A stretch of DNA of 64,000 nt, taken from positions 68,354-132,353 of the forward strand of contig CAXSZX010000011.1 in NCBI GenBank assembly GCA_964242115.1, read 5' to 3'. The position numbers and the translations under genes were made by a program. Shown here piece after piece: positions 34,873 through 43,033 of this stretch (position 1 is the stretch's first letter; the number at the start of each line of letters is the position of its first letter). Under the pieces are notes generated by a model. That model saw nothing but the letters and a program-made list of their open reading frames with translations, had not been told where the DNA came from and searched no databases. Origin of the DNA: BOG-908 sp964242115. Lineage in GTDB: Bacteria > Pseudomonadota > Alphaproteobacteria > Acetobacterales > Acetobacteraceae.

Positions 34873-35815
34873 ATGAACAATGAAACCATAGTAGCCGTGT
34901 TCGACACCGCCGAACATGCTGCGGCAGCAATCCGCGACCTGGAGGCATCCGGGGTTCCATCGAGCACGATCAGCCAGCATGCCGGCACCGCCCAAGGCAG
35001 CAGCCTGACAGCCGGCCAGACTGGACTGCAGACCGCGCACCCCCAACGCAATCAGGGTTTCTGGGCCAACCTATTCGGCGCCGATCCGGACTACGGCCAC
35101 GACACAACAGTCTACGACCGCAGCCTGCAGGGCGGCGCCACCGTCGTAACCGTGCAAGCCAGCGGCAGCCACCTCGACGAGGCAGTCACGGTGCTGGAGC
35201 GCCATAACCCGATCGACATCGACGAACGTGCCACCAGCTACGGCCTTGGCGCCTCGGGAGCCGCAGGCCAATCCGCAAGCACCGCCGGTGTCACAGGCGT
35301 CCAGTCCGGAGCGGCCGCTACGACGGCGCAGACCGGCATGGGCGTCGCCGCGGGCGAGCCCGGCACCCTGTCGCTGTCCGAAGAGACGCTCACGGTCGGC
35401 AAGCGCGGTTAACCGCGGCACTACGCGCGTGCGCCGCTACGTGGTGGAGACGCCGGTCGAAGAGTCGGTGAACCTGCACGCTGAGCACGTCAGCGTGGAG
35501 CGTCGTCCGGTGACCGACGGCCGCGCCGTGGGCTCCGACAGCTTCGGCGACAAGGTGATCGAACTGACGGAGACGGTCGAGGAGGCAGTCGTGTCCAAGA
35601 CGGCACGTGTGCGCGAAGAGGTCGTCATCCACAAGGACGCGACCGACCGCACCGAGACCGTGCGCGACACGGTGCGCCGCGAGGACGTTGAAATCACTAA
35701 CGCCCCAGCGAGCGCCACCACCGGCGCTGGCCTCGCTCAAGCCGGCACGACACGCGTCGGTGCGCGGGAGCCGGGACAAACGGAAACCTCTGCGCCGGCA
35801 AAGCCTGCAACCTAG
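34873..35815 (+). pseudogene. Frameshifted YsnF-like general stress protein
   Basis: The first reading frame (34873-35412, 179 codons) has the N-terminal part: TIVAVFDTAEHAAAAIRDLE, a DUF1269-like flap (GATVVTVQASGSHLDEAVTVLERH), a Gly/Ala/Thr linker, then LSLSEETLTVGKR ending at TAA 35410-35412. LSLxEExLxVGKR normally continues into a DUF2382 domain. The +1 frame resumes exactly there with VNRGTTRVRRYVVETPVEESVNL and continues through the full domain to 35815. One inserted base or two deleted bases near 35407-35412 would explain the break. It may be a true pseudogene, a phase-variable or programmed frameshift, or a sequencing error. The intact DUF2382 gene lies just upstream. Confidence 0.8.
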
Positions 35816-35899
35816 GAAGGCGTCGAGGATGAAGCCTAGTCTTAGCGTGTGGCTCAGCCTGACTCTAGGCTTGTCAGGCTGGCCGTTCTCATCAGCGCG

Positions 35900-36035
35900 T
35901 GGAAAGCACGCGGTTCTTTTTTGAAAAAGAGAACCGAAAACTTTTGTTTCCTGATGTAGACGCTGAAGGAAGCACCGCGACAGCGGGACCGAAAGTTTTT
36001 CGCTGCTTTATAAAAAGCAGGCCTTGCTTTCCTTT
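35900..36035 (-). repeat. Intergenic palindromic element, copy 19 (reverse)
   Basis: Type I left arm, core CACCGCGACAGCGG, right arm GCTGCTTTATAAAAAGCAGGCC ending TTGCTTTCC. Confidence 0.9.
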
Positions 36036-36100
36036 CATGCTGTTCGCGCCAGCAAGCCTTGTCTTGCAGCATCATCCACGCTTGTGCCACCAACGCGTGC

Positions 36101-37006
36101 ATGACCGACCTGCACGCACATCGTCCCAACATCTTTGCCGGCAGCCCGCTCGACCGCCTGGACATGCGCCGCAAGGACCTAGCCTGGCTGACGGAGCAAC
36201 TAACGGCGCCGTCCACCGTAGTGGCGCCGGTCTGGCGCAGCCGTAATCTGGTGTGTGGCGGCCGCTCGGCGCCAGCCGCCGTGCTGCTTCCTGTCGACAG
36301 CCTTCGCCGGCACCTGGAGCATGAGCCCTGGGCGCTGCTCGGCAGCGATGGCGAGCGCACGATGCTTGCCATCGATTTGAGCCGCCTGGACGGCGACCTG
36401 CCCGGCGCCGAGCTCGGCAGCTTCGAGGATTTGCGCCGCATCGGCAGCCTGTTGCCGGCGGCGGATGCGGCCATACTGGCGCACGCGCGCGGCCTGATGC
36501 AGTGGCGCACGCGCAACCGCTTTTGCAGCGTGTGCGGCGCGACCTGCCAGCCGCGCGACGCCGGCCATGTGATGGTGTGCGCAGGTTGCGGCGCGCACCA
36601 TTTCCCGCGCACCGATCCTGCGGTGATCATGCTTGTGACGCACGGCGAGCGCGTGCTGTTAGGCCAGCCTGCGCGTTTCCGCGAGATGCGCGTGTTCACC
36701 ACGCTGGCCGGTTTCGTGGAGCCTGGCGAGTCTCTCGAGGAGGCGGTGGCGCGCGAGGTGTGGGAGGAAGCCGGCGTGCGTGTCAGCAACGTCGCGTATC
36801 ATTCCAGCCAGCCGTGGCCGTTTCCCTCCAGCATCATGCTTGGCTTCACCGCCGAGGCGATGGACAAGGAGATCACGATCGACGCCAACGAACTGGTGGA
36901 GGCAAGGTGGTTCACGCGTGAGGAGTTGCGTTCGCCGGAGGGTTTCGTTCTGCCGCCGGACATGTCGATCGCACGGAGGTTGATCCAGGACTGGCAGAAA
37001 ACGTAA
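36101..37006 (+). CDS. nudC: NAD(+)/NADH pyrophosphatase NudC
   Basis: A 301-residue Nudix hydrolase that splits NAD(H) into NMN(H) and AMP and can de-cap NAD-capped RNA. An N-terminal domain precedes a four-Cys zinc ribbon (FCSVCGATCQ ... MVCAGCGAHHFPR). The Nudix box GFVEPGESLEEAVAREVWEEAG is complete, with all catalytic Glu residues. The NudC-specific SQPWPFPSS signature follows the box. The ATG at 36101 is the likely start; an earlier in-frame ATG at 36059 is not conserved. The gene is alone; the next gene converges on it. Confidence 0.93.
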   Translation: MTDLHAHRPNIFAGSPLDRLDMRRKDLAWLTEQLTAPSTVVAPVWRSRNLVCGGRSAPAAVLLPVDSLRRHLEHEPWALLGSDGERTMLAIDLSRLDGDLPGAELGSFEDLRRIGSLLPAADAAILAHARGLMQWRTRNRFCSVCGATCQPRDAGHVMVCAGCGAHHFPRTDPAVIMLVTHGERVLLGQPARFREMRVFTTLAGFVEPGESLEEAVAREVWEEAGVRVSNVAYHSSQPWPFPSSIMLGFTAEAMDKEITIDANELVEARWFTREELRSPEGFVLPPDMSIARRLIQDWQKT

Positions 37007-37130
37007 GACTTTTTAAAAAAAAGAAGCAAAAAACTTCTTACCCGCTGTCGCGGACTCTCAGAAGGCCGGCGCGACAGCCCAGACAAAAGTTTTTTGGTTC
37101 GTTTTTTCAAAAAAGAACCGCTTGCTTACT
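37007..37130 (+). repeat. Intergenic palindromic element, copy 20 (forward, fills a convergent gap)
   Basis: It begins directly after the nudC stop, with a shortened left arm (CTTTTTAAAAAAAAGAAGC). The core holds both CTGTCGCGGA and GCGCGACAGC, and the type I right arm runs into the pheA stop. Confidence 0.9.
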
Positions 37131-37962
37131 TCTGTCCGCGGTTGGCTCTGGGATAAATCCCCAAAACTCGCATCTCGCTTGAGAAGAACCCCAACTCCTC
37201 GAACGCAAACCGCAGCGCCTGCTGCTCCGGGTGTCCGTCCACGTCGCACAGGAACTGCGTCGCGGTGAAGGACCCGTCCACCATGTAGCTTTCCAGCTTC
37301 GTCATGTTCACGCCGTTGGTGGCAAAGCCGCCCAGCGCCTTGAACAGGGCCGCCGGCACGTTGCGCACCCGGAAGACGAAGGTGGTCATCAGGTTGGCCT
37401 GCTCCGGAGAGACTGCCACCGGGGCGGCGGCCGTCACGTAGAAGCGCGTGGTGTTGTGGGCGGCGTCCTCCACGTTGCGGCGCAGGATCTCCAGCCCGTA
37501 GGTCTCGGCGGCGAGCGCCGAGGCGATCGCCGCGTCCTCCGGCCGGTTCCACTCGGCCACAAGCTGCGCGCTGCCGGCGGTGTCGGCTTCCACCACCGCC
37601 TGCACGCCCAGCTCGCGCACCAGGGTGCGCACCTGGCCGAGGGCGACCGCGTGCGAGTGCACCCGGCGCAGCCCGGCGATGCTGGCCCCCCGCGGCGCCA
37701 GCAGGCAGTGCTCCACCCGCTGGAAGTGCTCGCCGACGATGGACAGTCCACTGCTTGGCAGCAGCGCGTGGATGTCCGGCACGCGGCCGGCGAGCGAGTT
37801 CTCGCACGGCAGCATGGCAAGCCCGGCGCGGCCGTCGTGCACTGCTTCGATAGCCAGCTCGAAGGTGTCGCAGGGCAGGGTGGGGCGGCCGGGATAGGCG
37901 GTGCGGCAGGCCAGGTCGGAATAGGCGCCAGGCCGGCCCTGGAACGCGATCGCCTCGTGCAT
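37126..37962 (-). CDS. pheA: Prephenate dehydratase
   Basis: A 278-residue stand-alone prephenate dehydratase (no chorismate mutase domain), converting prephenate to phenylpyruvate in phenylalanine synthesis. It has FQGRPGAYSDLA at the start, PCENSLAGRVPDIH, VHSHAVALGQVR, and the catalytic NTTRFYV. The C-terminal ACT domain (TTFVFRVRNVPAALFKALGGFATNGVNMTKLESYM) is the Phe-binding regulatory part; the usual ESRP is replaced by ESYM, as seen in Alphaproteobacteria. The ATG at 37962 (MHEAIAFQG) is used; 20 codons upstream are not conserved. Confidence 0.93.
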   Translation of the reverse strand: MHEAIAFQGRPGAYSDLACRTAYPGRPTLPCDTFELAIEAVHDGRAGLAMLPCENSLAGRVPDIHALLPSSGLSIVGEHFQRVEHCLLAPRGASIAGLRRVHSHAVALGQVRTLVRELGVQAVVEADTAGSAQLVAEWNRPEDAAIASALAAETYGLEILRRNVEDAAHNTTRFYVTAAAPVAVSPEQANLMTTFVFRVRNVPAALFKALGGFATNGVNMTKLESYMVDGSFTATQFLCDVDGHPEQQALRFAFEELGFFSSEMRVLGIYPRANRGQK

Positions 37963-38169
37963 GTCCTGGCCAGTCCCCTCTGGTGTCGATAACTGATTGT
38001 CTCGGCCGGCGCGGCATGCCACAGCGCGCGCCGGATACGTATGCGTGCGCTTTCAGGGGTGGTTGTGGCGCAAGCCCCCCTTCACTAGGGTGCCGCGCAA
38101 CATAGGTAGGGCTCAACGCCGCGGTTTCCGCCGGGCGGGGCGCGTTTGCAAGCCGGGGTCAGTGGTCGC

Positions 38170-39360
38170 ATGGACAGTCTGGAGTTCAACAAGGTCTTCG
38201 CCGCGGTGCTGGTGGCTGGCATCGCCTACGTGGGCCTGGGCATCGTCGCCGATAACGCGGTGCACCCCGAGCGGCTTGCCAAGAGCTCGCTGGACATCAA
38301 GGGCGCCGAACCTGCCGCCACGGCGGCTGCTCCGGCCGCGGCTGTCATCCCGCCGATAGCGCCGCTGCTGGTGAAGGCCGAAGTGGGCCCCGGCGAGGCG
38401 CTGACGAAAAAAATCTGCATTGCCTGCCACAACTTCAATCAGGGCGGCGCCAACAAGGTGGGCCCCGCGCTCTACGGCGTGGTCGGCCGCGCGCAGGCCA
38501 GCGCGCCGGGCTACACCTACTCCGCGGCGCTGAGCGGTCACCACGGCAAGTGGACCTACGAGCAGCTGAACGAGTGGCTGCTGAAGCCTGCCGCCTACGC
38601 GCCCGGCACCAAGATGGCCTATGCCGGTGTCACTGATAACCAGATCCGCGCCGACCTGATCGACTACCTGCGCACCCTCTCACCGAATCCGGAGCCGCTG
38701 CCCACGCCGACCGAAGCCGCCGCGGAAGCAGCCGCCGCCACCAAGACGGCCGCACCGCCGGCGGGTGCGCAGGCGAGCGCACCGGGTCTGCCGGCGTTGA
38801 ACCCGCTGCTGGTGAAAGCCAACCCGGCCGACGGCCAGGCGCTGACGAAGAAAATCTGCATCGCCTGCCATAACTTCAACGAGGGCGGTGCCGCCAAGGT
38901 CGGCCCGGACCTCTACGGCGTGGTCGGCCGCGAGCAGGCCAGCGCATCCGGCTTCACCTACTCCACGGCGCTGAAGAGCCATCACGGCAAGTGGACCTAC
39001 GACCAGCTCAACGAGTGGCTGTATAAGCCGAGTGCCTACGCGCCTGGCACCAAGATGGCCTACGCCGGCATCAGCAACGACCAGATCCGAGCCGACGTGA
39101 TCGACTACCTGCGCACGCTGTCGCACGACCCGATGCCGCTGCCCGCCGCCGGGCCGGAAAATGCGTCGGCGACCGCGCCGGTCAAGGACACGTCGCAGCC
39201 TGGCACCGCCGGGGATGCTGCGGCACCGCTAGCGGCGCAGCAGCGCACCAGCGGGGCCAACGGTGCGGCCGATAAGCCCGCGGTGAAGGCGCCAGCCAAC
39301 ACCGCGCCTGCTTCGCCGGAGAACCTGGATTCGCCGGCGCCGGCGCAGAAGCCTCACTGA
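38170..39360 (+). CDS. Membrane-anchored c-type cytochrome with two CycM-like haem domains
   Basis: The 396-residue protein has an N-terminal anchor (FNKVFAAVLVAGIAYVGLGIVAD, about 6-28) and two near-identical cytochrome c domains. Each has KKICIACHNFN (haem C motif CIACH at about 82 and 229), KVGPALYGVVGR or KVGPDLYGVVGR, and a Met ligand in PGTKMAYAG. Single-domain CycM/cytochrome c552 proteins of Alphaproteobacteria carry electrons to the aa3 oxidase, so a two-haem version is unusual. A Pro/Ala/Thr linker joins the domains and a 60-residue Ala/Pro tail ends the protein. The ATG at 38170 follows a GGTC-rich leader. Electron transfer role is inferred from the family. Confidence 0.88.
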   Translation: MDSLEFNKVFAAVLVAGIAYVGLGIVADNAVHPERLAKSSLDIKGAEPAATAAAPAAAVIPPIAPLLVKAEVGPGEALTKKICIACHNFNQGGANKVGPALYGVVGRAQASAPGYTYSAALSGHHGKWTYEQLNEWLLKPAAYAPGTKMAYAGVTDNQIRADLIDYLRTLSPNPEPLPTPTEAAAEAAAATKTAAPPAGAQASAPGLPALNPLLVKANPADGQALTKKICIACHNFNEGGAAKVGPDLYGVVGREQASASGFTYSTALKSHHGKWTYDQLNEWLYKPSAYAPGTKMAYAGISNDQIRADVIDYLRTLSHDPMPLPAAGPENASATAPVKDTSQPGTAGDAAAPLAAQQRTSGANGAADKPAVKAPANTAPASPENLDSPAPAQKPH

Positions 39361-39366
39361 CGCGTT

Positions 39367-39510
39367 GGAGGAAGCAAGCAGCGCCTTCTTTTCTGAAGAA
39401 AAGAAGCAAAAGACTTTTGTCCCTGCTGTCGCGGAGGTTTCTGCAGCACGCGCTCTAGGTAGCAAAAGTTTTTTGGTTCTTTTTTTCAAAAAAGAACTGC
39501 TTGCTTTCCT
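39367..39510 (+). repeat. Intergenic palindromic element, copy 21 (forward)
   Basis: It starts within ten bases of the cytochrome stop. Type II left arm (CTTCTTTTCTGAAGAAAAGAAGC), CTGTCGCGGAGG core, type I right arm. The hisN TTG start follows. Confidence 0.92.
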
Positions 39511-39513
39511 GCT

Positions 39514-40293
39514 TTGAGCAACGACGCCCTTCGCCACCTATCTGCCGCGCTGGCAGCGGCGGACAGTGCAGGCGCGGTAATCCGGCGCCACTTCCGCGCC
39601 AACCTGCAGACCGAACGCAAAACGGACGACAGCCCGGTGACCCTGGCCGACCGCGGCGCCGAGAAGGCGATGCGGGCCCTGCTCGCCGGCACGCATCCGG
39701 ATTACGGCATCCTCGGCGAGGAGTATGGCCACGAGAACCCGGACGCCGCGTTCTGCTGGGTGCTGGACCCGATCGACGGCACGCGCGCCTTCATCACCGG
39801 CCGCCCCACCTTCGGCACGCTGATCGCCCTTCTGCGGGAAGGCACGCCCATTCTGGGCATCATCGACCAGCCGGTGACTGGCGAGCGCTGGGTGGGGCTG
39901 GCCGGGGAGGCAACGCGCTTCACCGGGCCGTTCGGCGGCAGGTCTGGCACGCGGCGGTGTGCCGACCTTGCCTCGGCGGAGTTGTCCTGCACCTCGCCGG
40001 ACATGCTCGGCGTTCACACGCCGGCTTGGCGGCGGCTGGCCGGCGATGTCGCGCGGGTGAGCTGGGGTGGCGACTGCTACGCCTATGGGCTGCTGGCCCT
40101 TGGACAGATCGACATCATCGCGGAATGCGACCTGAAGGTGTGGGACTGGGCAGCGCTGATGCCGGTGATCGAAGGCGCCGGCGGCCGGCTGACTGGGTGG
40201 GGCGGTGGCAAGCCGGTCGCGGGGGATGGACGGGTACTGGCAGTAGGGGATCCGGGATTGCTGGAGTTTGCGGTTGCGAGGTTGGCGGGGTGA
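39514..40293 (+). CDS. hisN: Histidinol-phosphatase (inositol monophosphatase family)
   Basis: A 259-residue Mg-dependent phosphatase of the IMPase fold. The metal-binding motifs are GEEYGHEN, WVLDPIDGTRAFITGRPTFGTLIAL (about 86) and VWDWAALMPVIEGAGG. The RAF-x-x-GRP-x-F segment matches HisN-type histidinol phosphatases of Alphaproteobacteria rather than inositol phosphatases. TTG at 39514 is the start: no ATG is available, and MSNDALRHLS matches the usual beginning. It converges with the PRC-barrel gene across a palindromic element. Confidence 0.87.
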   Translation: MSNDALRHLSAALAAADSAGAVIRRHFRANLQTERKTDDSPVTLADRGAEKAMRALLAGTHPDYGILGEEYGHENPDAAFCWVLDPIDGTRAFITGRPTFGTLIALLREGTPILGIIDQPVTGERWVGLAGEATRFTGPFGGRSGTRRCADLASAELSCTSPDMLGVHTPAWRRLAGDVARVSWGGDCYAYGLLALGQIDIIAECDLKVWDWAALMPVIEGAGGRLTGWGGGKPVAGDGRVLAVGDPGLLEFAVARLAG

Positions 40294-40421
40294 AGGACGG
40301 CCGAAAATTTCGAGAAAAAGATGCAAAGAGCTTTCGTCAACGCTGTCGCGGCGTCTCCGCAGACGGCTGCCCAGGTAACAAAAGTTTTTGAGTTCTTTTC
40401 AAAAAAGAACCGCCTGCCTCA
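40294..40421 (+). repeat. Intergenic palindromic element, copy 22 (forward, fills a convergent gap)
   Basis: A shortened left arm (AAATTTCGAGAAAAAGATGC), CTGTCGCGGCGTCTCC core, and right arm GAGTTCTTTTCAAAAAAGAACC. It spans the stop-to-stop interval between hisN and the PRC-barrel gene. Confidence 0.85.
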
Positions 40422-40901
40422 CTGTGTGTAGGTAAACCCCGGCATCTTGCCCACAGAGTCCTTCGACCCCTCCGGATAAGCGACCTTGCCGGACGGGTCG
40501 ATCTTCAGCGAGGCGATGGGCACGGCGATCAGCTTGCCGCCGAGGCCGAGTACGCTGCCCACCGAGATCACGCCCATGACCACCTTGTTGTCCTTGTCCA
40601 TGATCAGGTCGCTGACGGTGCCGATCTGCTGGTTGTCCGCGCCGGTCACCGTCGAGCCGATCACCTTGCTGGCGCGCAAGCCGCCGTCCATCCGCACCGT
40701 TGCTACCGTCAGGCTGGGATCGCCGATCGGCGCCGGCGCCGGCGCCGCCTGGCCAGCAGGGGCGGGCGGTTGCGGCGCGGTCTGCGCGGGCTGATCCTTG
40801 GGGGTCTGGTCGGGCGGGGCTTTGGCGTCCTGCGCCGTGGCCGCCAGCGGCAGGCTCATCCACATCAGGCCTGAAGCGGCGATCCGGGTCAGCGTTCTCA
40901 T
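40419..40901 (-). CDS. Secreted PRC-barrel domain protein
   Basis: A 160-residue protein with a Sec signal peptide (RIAASGLMWMSLPLAATAQ) and a Pro/Gln/Ala-rich spacer of about 40 residues. A PRC-barrel follows (LRASKVIGSTVTGADNQQIGTVSDLIMDKDNKVVMGVISVGS... LIAVPIASLKID). PRC-barrels mediate protein or RNA contacts; the periplasmic members found in Alphaproteobacteria are of unknown role. The ATG at 40901 gives the most convincing signal peptide, three codons inside the open frame. Divergent from recX. Confidence 0.82.
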   Translation of the reverse strand: MRTLTRIAASGLMWMSLPLAATAQDAKAPPDQTPKDQPAQTAPQPPAPAGQAAPAPAPIGDPSLTVATVRMDGGLRASKVIGSTVTGADNQQIGTVSDLIMDKDNKVVMGVISVGSVLGLGGKLIAVPIASLKIDPSGKVAYPEGSKDSVGKMPGFTYTQ

Positions 40902-41014
40902 TCTTGGCAATCCCCTGTAGCGGCGGCGTTCGCGCCTGGAACGTTGCCGCGCTGGCGCTGGTTGCCGCGACCGCCGTTTCGCCCGCTAATCGTTCGTGCC
41001 AAGGTCCGCCGAGC

Positions 41015-41614
41015 ATGCGTCCGCCCCCCGACCGTAAACGCACGCCGCGCAAGCTGCCGGCGGTAGACGCCGCCTCCCTGAAGGAGGCGGCCCTGCGCTA
41101 CCTGGCACGCTACGCCGCCACCCAGGCGGGGCTCGCCCGGGTGCTGCAGCGCAGGGTGGACCGCTGGGCACGCGAGGCGGACGCCGACGCGGACCAGGTG
41201 GCGGCCATCCGCGCGGAAGCACGTGAGGAGATTGCCGCCATCGTCGCTCGCCTGGCACAGTCCGGCGCGGTGGACGACGCGGCTTTTGCCGCCTCCCGCG
41301 CGCGGTCGCTGGCCCGCGCCGGGCGGTCTCGCCGGGCGATAGGTGCTCACCTCTCCACCCGCGGCGTACCGGCAGAGACGGCCGGCGGGGTGCTGCCGGA
41401 CAGTCCGGACCAGGAACTGGCGGCAGCACTGATCCACGCGCGCAAGCGGCGCCTGGGGCCGTGGCGACGGGCGGAGGCCTCGCCGGAGCAGAAGCGGCGC
41501 GAGCTGGCGAACTTCGCGCGGGCGGGGTTTGCGCAGTCGGTGGCGCGGGCGGTGCTGGCGATGGACGCGGATGGGGGGGAGGCGGCAATCATCGCGTTTC
41601 GGGCGGGGTTGTAG
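41015..41614 (+). CDS. recX: Regulatory protein RecX
   Basis: A 199-residue, all-helical protein of the RecX family, which limits RecA filament growth. It has the family's three-helix repeats: ALRYLARYAATQAGLARVLQRRVDRWA, VDDAAFAASRARSLARAGRSRRAIGAHLSTRGV and ALIHARKRRLGPW..., KRRELANFARAGFAQSVARAVL. The R/K-rich spacing and YLARYAATQAGL match alphaproteobacterial RecX. recA is not adjacent, so the gene is regulated independently. The ATG at 41015 is the best start; it is divergent from the PRC-barrel gene. Confidence 0.85.
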   Translation: MRPPPDRKRTPRKLPAVDAASLKEAALRYLARYAATQAGLARVLQRRVDRWAREADADADQVAAIRAEAREEIAAIVARLAQSGAVDDAAFAASRARSLARAGRSRRAIGAHLSTRGVPAETAGGVLPDSPDQELAAALIHARKRRLGPWRRAEASPEQKRRELANFARAGFAQSVARAVLAMDADGGEAAIIAFRAGL

Positions 41615-41839
41615 GAAGCAAGGCCTTCCTTTTCGAGAAAAAGAAGCAAAAAGCTTTTGTCGCGGCTGTCGCGGACGGCTGAACGGGCGGTTTCCACGCT
41701 GTGAGCGTCGGAGCGGCCTGAACGGCGGTGCTCACTGAAGGAGCAACAAAACTTTCGGTCGCGCAGGTTTCTGCAACGCGCGCCCAAGGAAACAAAAGTT
41801 TTTTGGTTCTTTTTTTCAAAAAAAACCGCTTCCTTGCTT
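41615..41839 (+). repeat. Palindromic element, copy 23 (forward, expanded)
   Basis: The type II left arm and CTGTCGCGGACGGCTG core are followed by about 60 extra bases, a second partial left motif (GGAGCAACAAAACTTTCGGTCGCGCAGG), and a type I right arm. It looks like one element inserted in, or recombined with, another. Confidence 0.82.
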
Positions 41840-41968
41840 ACCGAGGTAGCTGCCCTGCACCAACACCCAAAAGCTGGTCTCCCGGGCCCACGCTGGACGG
41901 TAGTCCGCGACAGCCAGACCCACTTTTTGCTGCTCCTTTTCGAAAAAGCAGGCCTCGCTTTTTCGTCG
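41840..41968 (-). repeat. Palindromic element, copy 24 (reverse, degenerate left arm)
   Basis: The left arm is reduced to ACCCAAAAGCTGGTCTCCCGG, the core is CCGCGACAGCC and the right arm is GCTCCTTTTCGAAAAAGCAGGCC. It directly follows copy 23 in opposite orientation. Confidence 0.75.
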
Positions 41969-42103
41969 GGCTCCAAAGCCCATTGGCATTCCCGGCCCGA
42001 TCAACGTGCCCTCAGGGTGAGTCCGGCAGGCACTTCTCCGGCCGTGTTGCAAGACCCGTCCCCCTGCGCCATGTGGCACTCAGAGAGAGTTGGGAGAGAA
42101 ACC

Positions 42104-42370
42104 ATGGGTGGATTGAGCATCTGGCACTGGCTGATCGTGCTGGCGGTGATCCTGCTGCTGTTCGGTGGCGGCAAGGTAAGCACGCTGATGGGCGACTTCG
42201 CCAAGGGCATCAAGGCGTTCAAGAAGAACATGGCCGAGGACAACGACGTCTCGATGGAGGCGACCGAGCGCCCCGCCGGCTCGATTGCGGCACCCAACGC
42301 GCCCGCCTCCACCGCCGCCCCGCACGCCACCACCGCGCCACGCGAGCCCAGCACCGTCCAGCATAGCTGA
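42104..42370 (+). CDS. tatA: Sec-independent protein translocase TatA
   Basis: An 88-residue Tat component that forms the twin-arginine translocation pore. The N-terminal helix is SIWHWLIVLAVILLLFGGGKV, followed by the hinge and amphipathic helix STLMGDFAKGIKAFKKNMAED with the conserved FGKG-equivalent GDFAKGIKAFKK. The tail is Ala/Pro/Thr-rich. tatB and tatC are not adjacent, though they usually are in Alphaproteobacteria. It is three bases from the mtnB start. Confidence 0.92.
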   Translation: MGGLSIWHWLIVLAVILLLFGGGKVSTLMGDFAKGIKAFKKNMAEDNDVSMEATERPAGSIAAPNAPASTAAPHATTAPREPSTVQHS

Positions 42371-42373
42371 GCC

Positions 42374-43033
42374 TTGGCCGCGATCCCCGTTCGCGCCCAG
42401 GAAGACATCATCCGGGCCGGACGGCGCATGGACCAGCGCGGCTGGGTGCCAGCTACGGCGGGCAACATCAGCGTGCGCATCCGACAGGGCGAGGCTGACG
42501 GTGCGAGCCGCATCGCCATCACCCGCAGCGGTGATCACAAAGGGTTCCTGGATACGTTCTCGGTAATCGAGGTGGACCTGGATGGCCGGCCGGCCGACCC
42601 CGGCGCGCGTCCAAGCGCCGAGACGCTGTTGCACTGCCAGATTTATCGCGCTTTTCCGCAGGCCGGCGCGGTGCTGCACGGCCACTCCGTCGCAGGGACC
42701 GTGCTTTCGATGCTGGAGCCTGCCGGCTCCATCGTGTTTTCCGGCTACGAGCTGTTCAAGGCGTTCGCTGGCCAGACGACCCACCTGGCGGACCTTGCCT
42801 TGCACCTGTTCGACAACGACCAGGACATGGTGCGGCTGGCGGCATCGGTGGCGCCGAAGCTGGGCGGCTGCAAGCTCGGCTACTACATCCGCGGCCACGG
42901 CGCCTACGTCTGGGCGGACGACATGGACGCCGCCCTGGCCCGCCTGGAAGCCATCGAGTTCCTTCTGGAATGCGAGCTGGCGCGGCGCCAGATAGCTGGC
43001 CCACGCCAAGCTTTGCCGGAGATTATGCAATGA
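42374..43033 (+). CDS. mtnB: Methylthioribulose-1-phosphate dehydratase
   Basis: A 219-residue class II aldolase-fold enzyme of the methionine salvage pathway. It has the family motif TAGNISVRI, AITRSGDHKGFL, the Zn-binding HGHSVAGTV (two His) and the third His in YYIRGHGAYVWADD. TTG at 42374, three bases after the tatA stop, is the only start that fits. It overlaps mtnD by four bases (ATGA), so the two are coupled. Confidence 0.92.
   Translation: MAAIPVRAQEDIIRAGRRMDQRGWVPATAGNISVRIRQGEADGASRIAITRSGDHKGFLDTFSVIEVDLDGRPADPGARPSAETLLHCQIYRAFPQAGAVLHGHSVAGTVLSMLEPAGSIVFSGYELFKAFAGQTTHLADLALHLFDNDQDMVRLAASVAPKLGGCKLGYYIRGHGAYVWADDMDAALARLEAIEFLLECELARRQIAGPRQALPEIMQ

Larger units (their letters stand above)
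41615..42103. other. Gap between recX and tatA holding two tandem elements
   Basis: About 490 bases without a convincing gene. It contains an expanded forward element (41615-41839) immediately followed by a reverse element (41840-41968). The remaining 135 bases before tatA include GAGAGAGTTGGGAGAGAAACC, whose GGGAGAG serves as the tatA ribosome binding site. Confidence 0.75.

Noticed and set aside
35829..35924. 31-codon frame MKPSLSVWLSLTLGLSGWPF continuing into an element
   Set aside because: It has a hydrophobic stretch like a signal peptide but ends inside the element after a few codons; no support for a gene beyond chance.
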